From Paenarthrobacter ilicis (GTDB taxonomy: Bacteria; Actinomycetota; Actinomycetes; Actinomycetales; Micrococcaceae): 64,000 nucleotides of DNA. Below are positions 18,207-28,872 of the stretch, piece by piece (the stretch's first letter is position 1; the number at the start of each line of letters is the position of its first letter). The notes beneath the pieces were generated by a model that was not told the DNA's origin, ran no database searches, and worked only from the letters and a program-made list of their open reading frames with translations. The DNA is taken from NCBI RefSeq assembly GCF_016907545.1, contig NZ_JAFBCD010000001.1, positions 2,108,001-2,172,000 on the forward strand, given 5' to 3'. Made by a program: the position numbers and the translations under genes.

Positions 18207-19277
18207 CTAGCCCCGACGCAACTTCACCAGGTCCTTGTTGATTCGGGAGGCCCAGAACGGACCCTCGTAGAGAAATGCTGTGTAGCCCTGAACCAGGGTT
18301 GCGCCGGCGTCCAGGCGATCCTGGACGTCGCGGCCGGTTTCGACTCCCCCTACAGCGATGAGGACCAATTGGTCTCCCACGGCCGCCTTGAGCCGTCGCA
18401 GGACTTCGAGGGATCGCTGCTTGAGGGGCGCGCCGGATAGACCGCCTGCTCCCAGAGACTCCACTTTGCCGGCATCGGAAACGAGGCCTGTCCGGGAGAT
18501 GGTTGTGTTGGTGGCAATAATGCCGTCCAGCTTGAGGTCCAAGGCGAGCCGCGCGACGTCGTCGATATCTTCGTCGGACAGGTCCGGCGCGATCTTGACC
18601 AACAACGGAACGTGGCGGCCGGCGGCTTCGTCGGCCGCGTCGCCCACCGCACGCAACAGTGGCCGCAGTGTTTCTACGTTTTGCAGGAGCCTGAGGCCGG
18701 GGGTGTTCGGAGAGCTGACATTGACCACAAGATAGTCGGCTGTCGGGGCCAGGCTCCGTGCGCTGACCAAGTAGTCCTGCGTTGCAGCATCAAGATCCAC
18801 GGCTTTGGTTTTGCCGATATTGACGCCGATAATCGGCCGCACCCCACCATGGGTCCGCTGCAAGGCAGCCCGGGCGGACTTCAGCCGAGGCGCCACAGCA
18901 GCAGCGCCGTCGTTGTTGAACCCCATACGGTTAATGACCGCCCGGTCTTCGATGAGGCGGAACAACCGGGGTTTGTCATTCCCAGGCTGGGCCTGTCCGG
19001 TGATGGTGCCTACCTCCACGTGCCCGAATCCGAGCTCAGTCAGGGCCTCGATGCCGTGACCTTCCTTGTCGAAGCCGGCTGCCAGGCCGAAAGGCGAAGG
19101 GAATGTCAGACCCAACGCCTCTGTGCGCAGTGATTCCGGGGGTGCGGTCATCCGGGCCAGAATTTTTCCGGCGCCCGACGTGTGGGCAGCCCGGATCCCT
19201 TGGAAGCCGATTTTGTGTGCCTTCTCGGCATCCATCCAGGAGAAGGCCACCTTGAAGAAAGTGGGGTAGAAACGCAT
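18207..19277 (-). CDS. pyrD: Dihydroorotate dehydrogenase, class 2 (quinone-dependent)
   Basis: 356 aa. PyrD oxidises dihydroorotate to orotate in pyrimidine synthesis and passes electrons to membrane quinone. The N-terminal amphipathic extension (FYPTFFKVAFSWMDAEKAHK) is the membrane-binding part of class 2 enzymes. FMN and substrate motifs include AAGFDKEG, NRMGFNNDG and VNVSSPNTPGLR, where the serine is the catalytic base. The ATG at 19277 with TAGGAAC upstream is chosen; upstream sequence in frame is the divergent promoter region shared with the FAD dehydrogenase. Confidence 0.96.
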   Translation of the reverse strand: MRFYPTFFKVAFSWMDAEKAHKIGFQGIRAAHTSGAGKILARMTAPPESLRTEALGLTFPSPFGLAAGFDKEGHGIEALTELGFGHVEVGTITGQAQPGNDKPRLFRLIEDRAVINRMGFNNDGAAAVAPRLKSARAALQRTHGGVRPIIGVNIGKTKAVDLDAATQDYLVSARSLAPTADYLVVNVSSPNTPGLRLLQNVETLRPLLRAVGDAADEAAGRHVPLLVKIAPDLSDEDIDDVARLALDLKLDGIIATNTTISRTGLVSDAGKVESLGAGGLSGAPLKQRSLEVLRRLKAAVGDQLVLIAVGGVETGRDVQDRLDAGATLVQGYTAFLYEGPFWASRINKDLVKLRRG

Positions 19278-19333
19278 GTTCCTAGTTTTCCTGTTCCGGG
19301 TCAAGGGACCAAACCCATGACCATGCCGCCCGC

Positions 19334-19339
19334 TACCAT
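19334..19339 (+). promoter_or_regulatory. Candidate -10 hexamer, leaderless FAD dehydrogenase
   Basis: TACCAT, then GTAGCA, then the ATG at 19346. No SD precedes the start. Confidence 0.45.
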
Positions 19340-19345
19340 GTAGCA

Positions 19346-21028
19346 ATGCCCATGGATCCTGGTGACACACATCATGCACGCCTGAAAATCACCGCCGACG
19401 TTCTTGTGGTAGGTGCTGGCCTCTCAGGATTGGTTGCCGCAGCGACGGCCTATGCCGCCGGCAAGTCAGTTGCCGTATTGGATCAGGAACCCGAAGCCTC
19501 CCTGGGTGGGCAGGCCCACTGGTCGTTCGGTGGCTTGTTCATGGTGGACACCCCGGAGCAGCGCCGCCTCGGCGTCAAGGACAGCCCGGAACTTGCGCTG
19601 AGCGACTGGCTGGCCTCCGCCGCATTCGATCAGGCTACGGACAAGCAGGCCCGGCAATGGGCAGAGGCTTACGTGAACTTCGCGTCCGGTGAGAAGCGGG
19701 CATGGCTCAAGAGCCTTGGTGTGGGCATTTTTCCCTTGGTCCAATGGGCGGAGCGTGGTGGCTATGGGCCGCAAGGCCACGGCAACAGCGTTCCGCGGTT
19801 CCACGTCACGTGGGGTACCGGCCCGGGCCTCGTCGAACCCTTCCTTGCCAAGGTCATGGAAGGCGTCGAACGGGGAAAGGTCTCCCTGCATTTCCGCCAT
19901 AGGGCCCGGGCCCTGGTGATGACCGGGGACACTGTTACCGGGGTCAGCGGTGACTTGCTGGAAGGTTCGACGGCGGCCCGAGGCCAGGCTTCGTCCCGGC
20001 TGGCTGTTGGTGACTTCGAGGCATCCGCCGGAGCCGTGGTGGTCACCACCGGTGGAATCGGAGCCAACCATGAAAAGGTCCGCCGACAGTGGCCCGGCGG
20101 TAACGCACCTGCATCCATGCTGAGCGGCGTGCCTGCTTCGGTTGATGGCGACTTTCTGTCGGTGGTAGAGAAAGCCGGCGGAGCCCTGGTGAACGGCCAG
20201 AGGATGTGGCATTACCCGGAAGGCATCAGGAGCCTGGATCCCGTGTGGCCACGCCATGGCATCCGCATTCTCCCCGGGCCGTCGTCACTGTGGTTGGATG
20301 CGGAGGGAAAACAACTGCCTGCTCCACTCTTTCCGGGCTTTGATTCCCAAGGGGCGCTGCGGCACATCGTGGCAACCGGGCACAGCTATTCATGGTTTGT
20401 CCTGAACCGAACCATCGCACTTAAGGAACTGGCCTTGTCCGGCTCGGAGCAGAATCCTGACCTCACGGACAAGAACGTCAAGCTCCTGCTATCCCGCGTC
20501 AGGCCCGGCATGGACACGCCGATCCAAAGATTTTTGGATCGCGGCGCTGATTTTGTTTCGGCGGCAAAGCCGGCGGCCCTTGCCCACGCCATGAACCAGC
20601 TTGTGGACGATCCACTGATCGATGCAGGCACCCTGGAAGCCCTGATACTTGACCGGGACCGGCAGGTGGCGACCGGGCTGGGCAAGGATCCCCAGCTCGC
20701 CGCCATCAGGTCAGCCCGCCGCTTTGCCACGGACAAGATCATGAGGGTTGCACCCCCTCACCGACTCACAGACCCCGCCCATGGCCCGTTGGTTGCCATC
20801 CGGCTTTCCGTGGTGACAAGGAAGAGCCTGGGTGGACTCCAGACCGACGCGGGCTCGCGTGTCCTCAGCGACGACGGCACTCCGATCCCGGGACTCTTCG
20901 CGGCAGGGGAAGCGGCTGGATTCGGCGGTGGGGGCATCCATGGCTACCGGGCTTTGGAAGGAACGTTCCTCGGAGGATGCATGTTCACCGGCAGATCCGC
21001 GGGACAGAGTGCCGCCGGAACTGTCTAA
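19346..21028 (+). CDS. FAD-binding dehydrogenase, KstD/fumarate-reductase-like (COG3573 type)
   Basis: 560 aa. An FAD dinucleotide-binding motif is at the N-terminus (ADVLVVGAGLSGLVAAATAY), followed by GGQAHWSFGGLF. A second nucleotide-contact region lies near the C-terminus (IPGLFAAGEAAGFGGGGIHGYRALEG), as in the FAD_binding_2 superfamily (fumarate reductase, 3-ketosteroid dehydrogenase). It best resembles the predicted oxidoreductases of COG3573, whose substrate is not established. There is no signal peptide, so it is cytosolic. The ATG follows TACCAT by 6 nt. It heads a three-gene cluster with two related alpha/beta hydrolases, suggesting a catabolic module. Confidence 0.85.
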   Translation: MPMDPGDTHHARLKITADVLVVGAGLSGLVAAATAYAAGKSVAVLDQEPEASLGGQAHWSFGGLFMVDTPEQRRLGVKDSPELALSDWLASAAFDQATDKQARQWAEAYVNFASGEKRAWLKSLGVGIFPLVQWAERGGYGPQGHGNSVPRFHVTWGTGPGLVEPFLAKVMEGVERGKVSLHFRHRARALVMTGDTVTGVSGDLLEGSTAARGQASSRLAVGDFEASAGAVVVTTGGIGANHEKVRRQWPGGNAPASMLSGVPASVDGDFLSVVEKAGGALVNGQRMWHYPEGIRSLDPVWPRHGIRILPGPSSLWLDAEGKQLPAPLFPGFDSQGALRHIVATGHSYSWFVLNRTIALKELALSGSEQNPDLTDKNVKLLLSRVRPGMDTPIQRFLDRGADFVSAAKPAALAHAMNQLVDDPLIDAGTLEALILDRDRQVATGLGKDPQLAAIRSARRFATDKIMRVAPPHRLTDPAHGPLVAIRLSVVTRKSLGGLQTDAGSRVLSDDGTPIPGLFAAGEAAGFGGGGIHGYRALEGTFLGGCMFTGRSAGQSAAGTV

Positions 21029-21031
21029 GCT
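21026..21031 (+). promoter_or_regulatory. Candidate -10 hexamer at the FAD gene stop codon, leaderless hydrolase
   Basis: TAAGCT includes the TAA stop of the FAD gene, then AATGCC and the ATG at 21038. No SD is seen, so the hydrolase may have its own promoter. Confidence 0.35.
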
Positions 21032-21037
21032 AATGCC

Positions 21038-22087
21038 ATGGAGTGGACGGATGACTTTTTGGGGGCGGACTTCCAATCCTGCGCCATAGATGCCGAAGGT
21101 GCTGATGGCGTGGTCCGCCACGCTACGTTGATCAGGCACAGGGCGTGCTGGGAATCGGGCACCAACCAGTCGCGGACCCAGCCATCCAAGATTCCACACA
21201 CCGGTGCCGTACTGTTCCTGCACGGGTGGAGTGACTACTTCTTTAATACCGAGCTCGCCACCTTCTGGGCGGCACAAGGCTATGACTTCTACGCCCTGGA
21301 TATGCATAACCACGGACGGAGCCTGCTGGATAACTCCCCCGGGGGCTACGTTGCCGATCTTTCGTTCTACGATCCGGAGATCCAGGCGGCCGTGGACGTT
21401 ATCCGGGGAGATCGAAAGACGCCGCCGGCGAGTCTGGCGCTGATGGGGCATTCCACCGGAGGCCTCGTAGCCGCGTTGTGGGCAAGCCGCAACTCAGGTC
21501 AGGTCCACCATCTGATCCTGGACAGCCCTTGGTTGGAAATGCACGGGAACGCCCTGGTGCGCCGGACTGCGCAGGCCATGGTGGCGCCCTTGGCGCGGTT
21601 CCGTCCGGAAGCCGTGTTGAGATTGCCCGAGCGTGGCTTCTACTTCCGCAGTATCAGCAGTACTGAGGAAGGCGAATGGACCTTGGACTCGAGGTACCGG
21701 CCACCCTTGGCTTTTCCCGTCCGGGCAGGCTGGCTTAATGCCGTCTTTGCCGGCCACGCGGCGGTGGCACGTGGTTTGAAGCTGGAGATGCCGGTCCTGG
21801 TACTGACATCGGCCGACAGCGCCAACGGCATGGTCTGGCAGGAGTCCATGCGACGTGCTGATGCCGTGCTGGACGTCAGCATCATTGCCTTGCGAGCCAT
21901 GTCCTTGGGACGCACCGTGACCTTGGAGAGAATCGACGGCGCCCTTCATGATGTCTTCTTATCCGCGCCGGAGGTCCGGCAGGACGCCTACCGCAGGTTG
22001 GAACGGTGGATTGGTGGATTCATGAAACCCTCACCAGGCACACTGAACACTTCACCAGGAACGCTGAACAAGGGGAATGATGACTGA
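21038..22087 (+). CDS. Alpha/beta hydrolase (lysophospholipase-like), paralogue 1
   Basis: 349 aa. GAVLFLHGWSDYFFN (oxyanion region), MGHSTGGLVAALWA (nucleophile elbow, Ser) and GALHDVFLS (catalytic His) identify an alpha/beta hydrolase of the lysophospholipase/monoacylglycerol lipase type. It is clearly paralogous to the next gene: both share LHGWxDYF, the DSPWLE/NSPWLE motif and ALHDxFLS. The last ~20 residues are a tandem peptide repeat (SPGTLNT, SPGTLNK) from a 21-bp DNA duplication that the paralogue lacks. The gene starts 9 bp after the FAD gene and overlaps the next by 11 bp. The substrate is unknown. Confidence 0.87.
   Translation: MEWTDDFLGADFQSCAIDAEGADGVVRHATLIRHRACWESGTNQSRTQPSKIPHTGAVLFLHGWSDYFFNTELATFWAAQGYDFYALDMHNHGRSLLDNSPGGYVADLSFYDPEIQAAVDVIRGDRKTPPASLALMGHSTGGLVAALWASRNSGQVHHLILDSPWLEMHGNALVRRTAQAMVAPLARFRPEAVLRLPERGFYFRSISSTEEGEWTLDSRYRPPLAFPVRAGWLNAVFAGHAAVARGLKLEMPVLVLTSADSANGMVWQESMRRADAVLDVSIIALRAMSLGRTVTLERIDGALHDVFLSAPEVRQDAYRRLERWIGGFMKPSPGTLNTSPGTLNKGNDD
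22031..22072 (+). repeat. Tandem 21-bp duplication at hydrolase 3' end
   Basis: Two 21-bp units (22031-22051, 22052-22072), each starting TCACCAGG and holding CTGAACA, differ at a few positions. They encode two copies of an SPGTLN heptad. Confidence 0.75.
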
Positions 22088-23153
22088 TCCCGGGCTACCC
22101 GCGCCACAGTGGCAGCCGGACGTCCTGGGCCACGGCTATGAATACCTCGACCTGCCGCTGGCTCCGGATGAAGAAGGTCCGGCCAAGGCGACACTTGTCC
22201 GGTACGCTCCACCCTCGGCCAACCCACCGCCGCATGGACTGCTGGACTTTCTTGCCTCATTCACCACGAGAAAACGGCGGGCCGCGCCGGCAGACCCCGG
22301 CGGTGCGCCCAAGGTTGTCCTCTATTTGCATGGCTGGGCGGACTACTTCCTTCAGACCGAGTTGGCTGAGTATTTGGCAGCCTCCGGTTTCTACTTTTAT
22401 GCCGTCGACCTCAGGAAATTCGGGCGTAGCCTCTCCCCCGGGCAAACCCCCGGGTACGCCGCGGACCTCGGAGTCTACGACGAAGACCTCGCGGCAGCAT
22501 TGGCAGCGATAGAATGGGATGTGGCTGAGCGGAGTGACAATACCGCTGCACCCACCATTCACATGATTGCCCACTCCCTGGGAGGACTCATCGCTGCCTT
22601 GTGGGCGGACCGAAACCCCGGCAGGGTGGGAACCCTGGTTTTGAATTCCCCGTGGCTGGAGCTGCAGGGAAGCAGCCTGGTCAGGAGTATTGCCATGCAC
22701 TTGGTGGAACCGTTCGCACGCACAGACCCCAAACGTCCTTTCAGGTTTCCCGAAATGCCCGCCTACTGGCAGAGCGTCAGCAATGAAGCGCACGGAGAAT
22801 GGATGCTTGATCCCGTCTGGCGGCCCAGGGCATCTTTTCCCATCAGGGCTGGCTGGACCAAAGCTGTCCTGGCCGGGCACGCTGCCGTGGAGCGAAAGCT
22901 CAGCATCGATGCACCTGTCCTGGTGCTCCTCTCCGGTCGGACCAGGATCCAAGGCGAATGGACGCCGGACCTGATGCGGGCCGACGCAGTGATTGACGTG
23001 GAAGAGACCGCCAGAAGGTCACTCGGTTTGGGCCGGAGAACCGCGGTCTTCCGATATCCCGGCGCCCTTCATGACATCTTCCTGTCCCGGCGGACAGTAC
23101 GCCAGCAGGCCTACCGTGACGTGGCTGCGTGGTTGGCGGCCTACCCATATTGA
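22077..23153 (+). CDS. Alpha/beta hydrolase (lysophospholipase-like), paralogue 2
   Basis: 358 aa. KVVLYLHGWADYFLQTELAEYLA, the nucleophile elbow IAHSLGGLIAALWADRNPG and GALHDIFLS give the Ser and His of the triad; the acid is probably in the LSGRTRIQGEWTPD region. Sequence, length and motif order match the preceding gene, so the pair arose by tandem duplication. AAGGGG (22070-22075) serves the ATG at 22077 or 22080. Overlap with the upstream gene indicates translational coupling. It ends 15 bp before the convergent uppS. Confidence 0.87.
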   Translation: MMTDPGLPAPQWQPDVLGHGYEYLDLPLAPDEEGPAKATLVRYAPPSANPPPHGLLDFLASFTTRKRRAAPADPGGAPKVVLYLHGWADYFLQTELAEYLAASGFYFYAVDLRKFGRSLSPGQTPGYAADLGVYDEDLAAALAAIEWDVAERSDNTAAPTIHMIAHSLGGLIAALWADRNPGRVGTLVLNSPWLELQGSSLVRSIAMHLVEPFARTDPKRPFRFPEMPAYWQSVSNEAHGEWMLDPVWRPRASFPIRAGWTKAVLAGHAAVERKLSIDAPVLVLLSGRTRIQGEWTPDLMRADAVIDVEETARRSLGLGRRTAVFRYPGALHDIFLSRRTVRQQAYRDVAAWLAAYPY

Positions 23154-23168
23154 ACCAGCACGAATGTG

Positions 23169-23993
23169 CTAACTCGTGGTGGCAGCGGCGTCCACGGCTC
23201 CGCCATAGCGGCGATCGCGCTTTGCGTAGATTTCGACGGCATCCCACAGGGTCCGCCGATCGACGTCGGGCCACAAGGTATCCATGAAGACGAATTCTGC
23301 GTAGGCAGATTGCCACAGAAGGAAGTTTGAGAGCCGCTGCTCCCCCGAACTGCGAAGGAACAAGTCAACGTCCGGGAGGTCCGGCTCATCCAGATACTTC
23401 TGGATGGTTTTTTCCGAAACAGCACCGGGCTTCAGGCGCCCATCGGCCACGTCCCGGGCAATTGCTGCCACGGCGTCGGCAATTTCAGCACGTCCGCCGT
23501 AATTAACACACATGGTTAGTGTGCAGGTGTCATTGGCCCGGGTGTATTCCTCTGCCTCTTCCAGTTCTTTGATAACCGAGCCCCAGAGGCGGGGACGACG
23601 GCCAGCCCAGCGGATCCTCACACCCCACTCATCAAGCTGGTTGCGTTGCCGGCGTAGCACATCTTTGTTAAATCCCATGAGGAACCGGACTTCCTCCGGG
23701 GAGCGCCGCCAGTTCTCTGTTGAGAAGGCGTAGACACTGACGTACTTGATTCCCATTTCGATGGCTCCGGCCATCACATCCAGCAATGCGGGTTCCCCCG
23801 CTTTGTGCCCCTCCACACGTGGAAGTCCGCGCTGGTTGGCCCATCGACCGTTCCCATCCATCACAATGGCGACGTGCTGGGGAATGAGCTCGCGTGGAAT
23901 GACGGGTGGAACGGCTCCGGAAGGGTGCCCATACGGAACCACCACGGGCGTGCTTCGAGGCGTTGCGGGCCTGTTCTTCTTACCAAGTGCCAC
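23169..23993 (-). CDS. uppS: Isoprenyl (polyprenyl/undecaprenyl) diphosphate synthase, cis-type
   Basis: 274 aa. Cis-prenyltransferase motifs are clear: [13 protein letters not shown] (catalytic Asp), [13 protein letters not shown] and [15 protein letters not shown]. The enzyme condenses isopentenyl diphosphate units to make the lipid carrier for peptidoglycan and other wall polymers, acting at the membrane surface. An N-terminal extension of ~40 residues is common in actinobacteria. I chose the GTG at 23993, which lies just after the recO stop (2-bp gap), over an ATG inside recO. The recO-uppS order is conserved in actinobacteria. Confidence 0.93.
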   Translation of the reverse strand: MALGKKNRPATPRSTPVVVPYGHPSGAVPPVIPRELIPQHVAIVMDGNGRWANQRGLPRVEGHKAGEPALLDVMAGAIEMGIKYVSVYAFSTENWRRSPEEVRFLMGFNKDVLRRQRNQLDEWGVRIRWAGRRPRLWGSVIKELEEAEEYTRANDTCTLTMCVNYGGRAEIADAVAAIARDVADGRLKPGAVSEKTIQKYLDEPDLPDVDLFLRSSGEQRLSNFLLWQSAYAEFVFMDTLWPDVDRRTLWDAVEIYAKRDRRYGGAVDAAATTS

Positions 23994-23995
23994 GG

Positions 23996-24748
23996 TTAAT
24001 TTCGCTCCACGTGTTTGAGGGATTTCAGGGCGCGTTCCAAGTGCCATTGAAGGTAGCTGGCCACCAGACCGGCCGCCTCGCGACGGTGGCGTGGGTCCGA
24101 AATATCGGCGACGCCCCAGTTTCCGGTCAACAGCGCACCCAGCAACCGGACAGTTTCCGGAGCGGGCGCCGGTGAACCAGGGGGCCTGCAGTCACTGCAC
24201 ACCATGCCACCGACCGGTGCGGCGAAGGCTGTGTGGGGACCCGGCCGGCCGCAACGGGCGCAGTCCGTAAAACTGGGAGCCCAACCACCCGTGGCCAAAG
24301 CACGGAGGAGATACGAATCAAGGATGAGCTCAGGGGGATGGTCTGATCGGCTCAACGCTGCAAGCGCGCCCACCAGCAGGTTGTACTGGGCCGTCCCGGA
24401 CTCGGTGTCAGCATCAGTCAACTTCTCAGCTGTTTCCGTCATCGCGGCCGCAACAGTGAACCTGCCGTAGTCGGCGGCAATGCTGCTTCCGTAGGCACCC
24501 TTGGCCACGGCCTGCGTGACGATATCCAGCGTCCTTCCGGACACCAACTGCAGGTCAGCAACCATGAAGGGTTCGAGCCTCGCTCCAAACCGGCTGCTGG
24601 TTCTCCGGACGCCCTTGGCCACGGCCCGGACTTGTCCGTGGTGCTTTGTCAGCAGGGTGATGATCCGGTCTGCCTCACCCAGCTTGTGGGTACGGAGCAC
24701 CACGGCATCATCCCTGTAGGAGCGTGCTGCGAACGATGGATTGGCCAC
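23996..24748 (-). CDS. recO: DNA repair protein RecO
   Basis: 250 aa. The N-terminal OB fold ([30 protein letters not shown]) and the C-terminal zinc module (CARCGRPG...MVCSDC) are typical. RecO works with RecF and RecR to load RecA on gapped DNA and anneals complementary strands. The GTG start has GGGAAGATGAG upstream. It is the first gene of the recO-uppS pair, with a perfect stem-loop separating it from leuA. Confidence 0.94.
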   Translation of the reverse strand: MANPSFAARSYRDDAVVLRTHKLGEADRIITLLTKHHGQVRAVAKGVRRTSSRFGARLEPFMVADLQLVSGRTLDIVTQAVAKGAYGSSIAADYGRFTVAAAMTETAEKLTDADTESGTAQYNLLVGALAALSRSDHPPELILDSYLLRALATGGWAPSFTDCARCGRPGPHTAFAAPVGGMVCSDCRPPGSPAPAPETVRLLGALLTGNWGVADISDPRHRREAAGLVASYLQWHLERALKSLKHVERN

Positions 24749-24791
24749 GTCTCATCTTCCCACTATGCGGGGGCCGGCCACGACAATCGGA

Positions 24792-24825
24792 CCGTGTGGT
24801 GACGGGAAATCCCGTCACCACACGG
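24792..24825 (-). terminator. Perfect 16-bp stem-loop after leuA
   Basis: CCGTGTGGTGACGGGA (24792-24807), AA, and its exact complement (24810-24825). There is no U-run, as often in high-GC actinobacteria. It lies 8 bp after the leuA stop. Confidence 0.75.
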
Positions 24826-24833
24826 AGGAGGTG

Positions 24834-26588
<1,755 letters not shown>

Positions 26589-26595
26589 CTAAGAA

Positions 26596-26677
26596 CTAAG
26601 TGAAAGCTTAGCCGGACACAACGGAACTCCGCGGCGAGGATGGCCCAGCGTCAGATAGCTTTCAGGCCTCGCCGCGG
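26596..26677 (-). promoter_or_regulatory. leuA leader RNA: stem plus candidate pseudoknot (LEU-element-like)
   Basis: On the transcript, CCGCGGCGAGG (26677-26667) pairs with CCTCGCCGCGG (26639-26629), 11 bp. The 27-nt loop contains UGAAAGCU (26664-26657), fully complementary to AGCUUUCA (26608-26601) beyond the stem, which gives an H-type pseudoknot. A competing hairpin CUAAG/CUUAG (26611-26596) uses part of the same downstream segment. A conserved pseudoknot before leuA is known in Actinobacteria (LEU element). Confidence 0.75.
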
Positions 26678-26694
26678 CAGCTAAGAAGAAGCAT
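26662..26694 (-). CDS. leuA leader peptide
   Basis: A 10-codon ORF, MLLLSCRGEA and stop, with three consecutive leucine codons, all CTT, a codon that looks uncommon in this genome. Its stop codon UGA is the first part of the loop strand UGAAAGCU, and codons 6-9 form the 5' arm of the 11-bp leader stem, so ribosome position should set the RNA fold. An in-frame GTG at 26706, 6 nt after TACTGT, would give a 14-residue leaderless version (VRAE before the ATG). GGA just before the ATG is too close to be a good SD. It is too short for automated callers. Confidence 0.75.
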   Translation of the reverse strand: MLLLSCRGEA

Positions 26695-26712
26695 TTCCGC
26701 ACGCACAAATTC

Positions 26713-26718
26713 ACAGTA
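26713..26718 (-). promoter_or_regulatory. Candidate -10 hexamer for leuA leader transcript
   Basis: TACTGT on the minus strand, then GAATTT, then the in-frame GTG at 26706. Confidence 0.45.
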
Positions 26719-26820
26719 ACACGGTGCGTATGATGACAGTGCAACACCTCACGCAACGTCCACTATGCAGACGCCGCAACGGTGGAACAGCCGGCAGCAG
26801 CGTCCACACAAGGAGCCACA

Positions 26821-28773
26821 GTGCCACAGTCGGGGATCTCTCTTTCCTACATCGATCACAACGTCCGGCCCCAGGACGACCTTTACCAACACGTCAACGG
26901 CGCATGGCTCAGCACCACGAAGATCCCCGATGACCGTGCACTGGAAGGGACCTTCACAGCTTTGCGGGACGGGGCCGAGCTGGCTGTCAAAGAAATCATT
27001 GAAGAGGCAGCAGGCAAGGCCGGGGATGCCACCGGTGTTGAGCAGCAGGTGGGGGCGCTCTACGCCAGCTTCATGGACGAGGCCGCGGCAGAGCGAAAGG
27101 GCCTTGACCCCCTTCGCGCCCGGCTCCAGGAAGTGCGGGATGTCGCATCACTCCAGGAACTGGTTGCCCTCCTGGGCAAGCTTTTTCGCTGCGATGTCTC
27201 CGGACTCTTCTCCATCTACCCGGCACCTGACGCCGGAAATCCCGAGCGCATCCTCTTGTATATCGGCCAGGGTGGCCTGGGGCTGCCGGATGAGTCCTAC
27301 TACCGTGAGGATAAGTTCGCGGACATCGTTGCCGCTTATGGCGACTACATCTCCAAACTTTTTACCTTGGCAGGTGTTGAAGACTCCGGCGCTGCTGCGG
27401 TCCGCGTTGTTGCACTCGAAACCGCCCTGGCGTCTTCCCACTGGGACAACGTGACCTTGAGGAACCCGCAGAAGACATACAACCTGAAAACGGCCGCGGA
27501 AGCGGAGGCGCTCTTCCCCCTGCTGGAAACCTGGTTCGAAGCGGCCGGCATTGAACCCTCAAAACGCGGGGAGATTGTTGTCAGCACCCCGGACTTCTTC
27601 GCCGAAGCCGCGTCCCTGATGGTCAATGAACAGCTGGAAACCTGGAAAGAGTGGCTGACCCTCCGGGTCATCAGCTCAGCAGCACCATACCTCTCCTCGG
27701 AGTTCGTGACCACGAACTTTGATTTCTACGGCACCAAACTCAGCGGCACTCCCCAAAACAAGGAACGCTGGAAGCGCGGCGTATCAGTGGTGGAGGCCGC
27801 CTTGGGCGAAGCCGTAGGCCAGATTTACGTGGAACGCCACTTCCCACCTGGACACAAGGCCCGCATGGAGACTCTGGTAGCCAACTTGATTGAGGCGTAC
27901 AGGGAAAGCATTGCCTCCCTGGAGTGGATGAGCGAAGAAACAAAGAGTGAAGCCCTGAAGAAACTGCAGGCCTTCCGCCCCAAGATCGGGTTCCCTGACA
28001 AGTGGATCGATTACTCGGATGTAGTGATTGACCCCCACGATTTGCTGGGAAACGTTGAGAGGGCGCACAACGCCGACGTCGACCGGCACCTCGACGAAAT
28101 CGGCAAACCGGTTGACCGCTCCAAATGGCTCATGACTCCGCAGACGGTCAACGCCTACTATCACCCCATGCTCAATGAGATCGTGTTCCCTGCGGCCATC
28201 CTCCAGCCGCCCTTCTTCAACGCCGACGCCGACGACGCTGTGAACTACGGTGGCATCGGTGCCGTCATTGGACACGAAATCGGCCACGGCTTCGATGACC
28301 AGGGCTCCCAGTTCGACGGAAGCGGGGCCCTGAGGAACTGGTGGACAGACGGTGATAGAGAAGCGTTCGAGTCGCTGACCGCAAAGCTGGTGGCACAGTA
28401 TGACGCACTGTCGCCCTACGCCGCCCCGGACCACAAAGTCAACGGCAAACTGACCCTTGGCGAGAACATCGGGGATCTGGGTGGCTTGACGATCGCCTAC
28501 AAGGCGTATCTCCTGAGCCTGAACGGCGCTGAACCCGAAGTGATTGATGGCTTCACCGGCCAACAGCGGTTCTTCATGTCCTGGGCAGCGGGGTGGCGCC
28601 AGGTGATCCGCGCCGAAGAAGCAATCCGCCGGCTGGCCACCGACCCGCACTCCCCCAACGAATTCCGGACCAACGCGATTGCACGGAACCTGACTCCCTT
28701 CCACGAGGCGTTCGATGTCTCCGAAGGGGATGGCATGTGGATGTCACCGGGTGAACGGGTCAGCATCTGGTAG
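26821..28773 (+). CDS. pepO: M13 family zinc metallopeptidase (PepO/neprilysin-like)
   Basis: 650 aa. The zinc site is VIGHEIGHGFDD (HExxH) with downstream GENIGDLGG supplying the third ligand (ExxxD). NAYYHPMLNEIVFPAAILQPPFF is the substrate-binding NAYY region of M13 peptidases. No signal peptide is visible, so it is probably cytosolic, cleaving oligopeptides. I chose the GTG at 26821 (VPQSGISL) because AAGGAG lies 5 nt upstream; the GTG at 26782 lacks an SD. A TATGAT at 26729 is a possible -10. A strong terminator follows at 28795. Confidence 0.93.
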   Translation: MPQSGISLSYIDHNVRPQDDLYQHVNGAWLSTTKIPDDRALEGTFTALRDGAELAVKEIIEEAAGKAGDATGVEQQVGALYASFMDEAAAERKGLDPLRARLQEVRDVASLQELVALLGKLFRCDVSGLFSIYPAPDAGNPERILLYIGQGGLGLPDESYYREDKFADIVAAYGDYISKLFTLAGVEDSGAAAVRVVALETALASSHWDNVTLRNPQKTYNLKTAAEAEALFPLLETWFEAAGIEPSKRGEIVVSTPDFFAEAASLMVNEQLETWKEWLTLRVISSAAPYLSSEFVTTNFDFYGTKLSGTPQNKERWKRGVSVVEAALGEAVGQIYVERHFPPGHKARMETLVANLIEAYRESIASLEWMSEETKSEALKKLQAFRPKIGFPDKWIDYSDVVIDPHDLLGNVERAHNADVDRHLDEIGKPVDRSKWLMTPQTVNAYYHPMLNEIVFPAAILQPPFFNADADDAVNYGGIGAVIGHEIGHGFDDQGSQFDGSGALRNWWTDGDREAFESLTAKLVAQYDALSPYAAPDHKVNGKLTLGENIGDLGGLTIAYKAYLLSLNGAEPEVIDGFTGQQRFFMSWAAGWRQVIRAEEAIRRLATDPHSPNEFRTNAIARNLTPFHEAFDVSEGDGMWMSPGERVSIW

Positions 28774-28794
28774 GTCCGGGATTCCGTAAAGGAT

Positions 28795-28826
28795 AAGCCG
28801 GGCCACGTGGTGTGGCCCGGCTTTTT
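28795..28826 (+). terminator. Intrinsic terminator after M13 peptidase gene
   Basis: AAGCCGGGCCAC (28795-28806), five-base loop, GTGGCCCGGCTT (28812-28823), then TTT. Confidence 0.9.
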
Positions 28827-28872
28827 CTCGGCTTTGTGTGGCTTCCTGCCCGGCAAGCGGCAGCTGGGTGAC

